NCBI GenBank assembly: GCA_003562475.1
Contig: PWUU01000011.1
Coordinates: 1 to 54,790, forward strand
DNA length: 54,790 nucleotides
Source: Dehalococcoidia bacterium
GTDB taxonomy: Bacteria; Chloroflexota; Dehalococcoidia; GIF9; AB-539-J10
Direction: 5' to 3'
Shown: positions 54,717-54,790 of the stretch, piece after piece
Position numbering within the stretch: position 1 is the first letter of the stretch
Layout of the letters: each line of letters begins with the position of its first letter
Notes under the pieces: generated by a model
Database searches by the model: none
Told to the model about the DNA's origin: nothing
Seen by the model: the letters and a program-made list of their open reading frames with translations, nothing else
Position numbers and translations under genes: made by a program

Positions 54717-54790
54717 CCGCTCAGCTTTGAGGCAGGAGAATCTGTAGTGTAAAACATCGTGCGTGTATGGTATTGACAGGAGACTGGAAA

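Noticed and set aside
1..54790. tRNA genes, rRNA genes and CRISPR arrays
   Set aside because: I looked for GTTCGAATC-type T-arms, rRNA core sequences and regularly spaced repeats and found none.

Overview
The window is about 54.8 kb of bacterial chromosome of moderately high GC. No 16S gene or other phylogenetic marker was compared, so the assignment is an inference. Protein style (guanylate kinase P-loop ending GAGKD, a stand-alone GYD-domain protein, an orphan AmmeMemoRadiSam protein B, rpoB-rpoC next to mutS and ruvB) suggests Chloroflexota, probably class Dehalococcoidia.

Region 1 (1-37.3 kb) is dense, intact core genome. It holds a CDP-alcohol phosphatidyltransferase and purA; a minus-strand rpsO-pnp-dapB-asd-dapA block; a plus-strand purF-purM-purH run followed by a nicotinamidase/nicotinate phosphoribosyltransferase fusion and a DUF763 gene; CvpA, trxA and tatD; a PadR regulator with its membrane partner; ruvB, rpoC, rpoB and mutS; ybeY, a GYD protein, gmk, a sodium:solute symporter and birA; a metallo-beta-lactamase-fold protein, a zinc-ribbon coiled-coil protein, the RNase P RNA, a Memo-like protein, two small hypotheticals and uppS. 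Many genes overlap by 1-4 bases and look translationally coupled. Several good sigma-70-type promoters can be read, some placed so close to the ATG that the mRNA should be leaderless.

Region 2 (37.3-54.8 kb) is looser accessory DNA: long gaps, isolated genes and decayed mobile-element fragments. It includes a glutaconate-CoA-transferase-type gene pair (second gene frameshifted), an MFS transporter, an unrecognised 424-residue protein with a strong ribosome site and terminator, a methyltransferase, an acetylpolyamine-amidohydrolase/HDAC-like gene that looks foreign, an orphan substrate-binding lipoprotein, a DegV protein, an intact beta-ketoacyl-ACP synthase between two broken short-chain dehydrogenases, a cytochrome-b5-like protein, a Fur regulator and a Dps-like ferritin.

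The most notable points are: (1) the Asd in the lysine cluster lacks the catalytic Cys, the catalytic His and the phosphate-binding Arg; (2) the nicotinamidase-NAPRTase fusion; (3) the left and right ends of an ISL3-type element lying 6.8 kb apart around cargo, with the HDAC-like gene further bracketed by two IS3-type transposase tails; (4) the unrecognised 424-residue protein; (5) a perfect BirA-type operator over the birA start; (6) divergent rpsO and purF promoters that share -35 bases.
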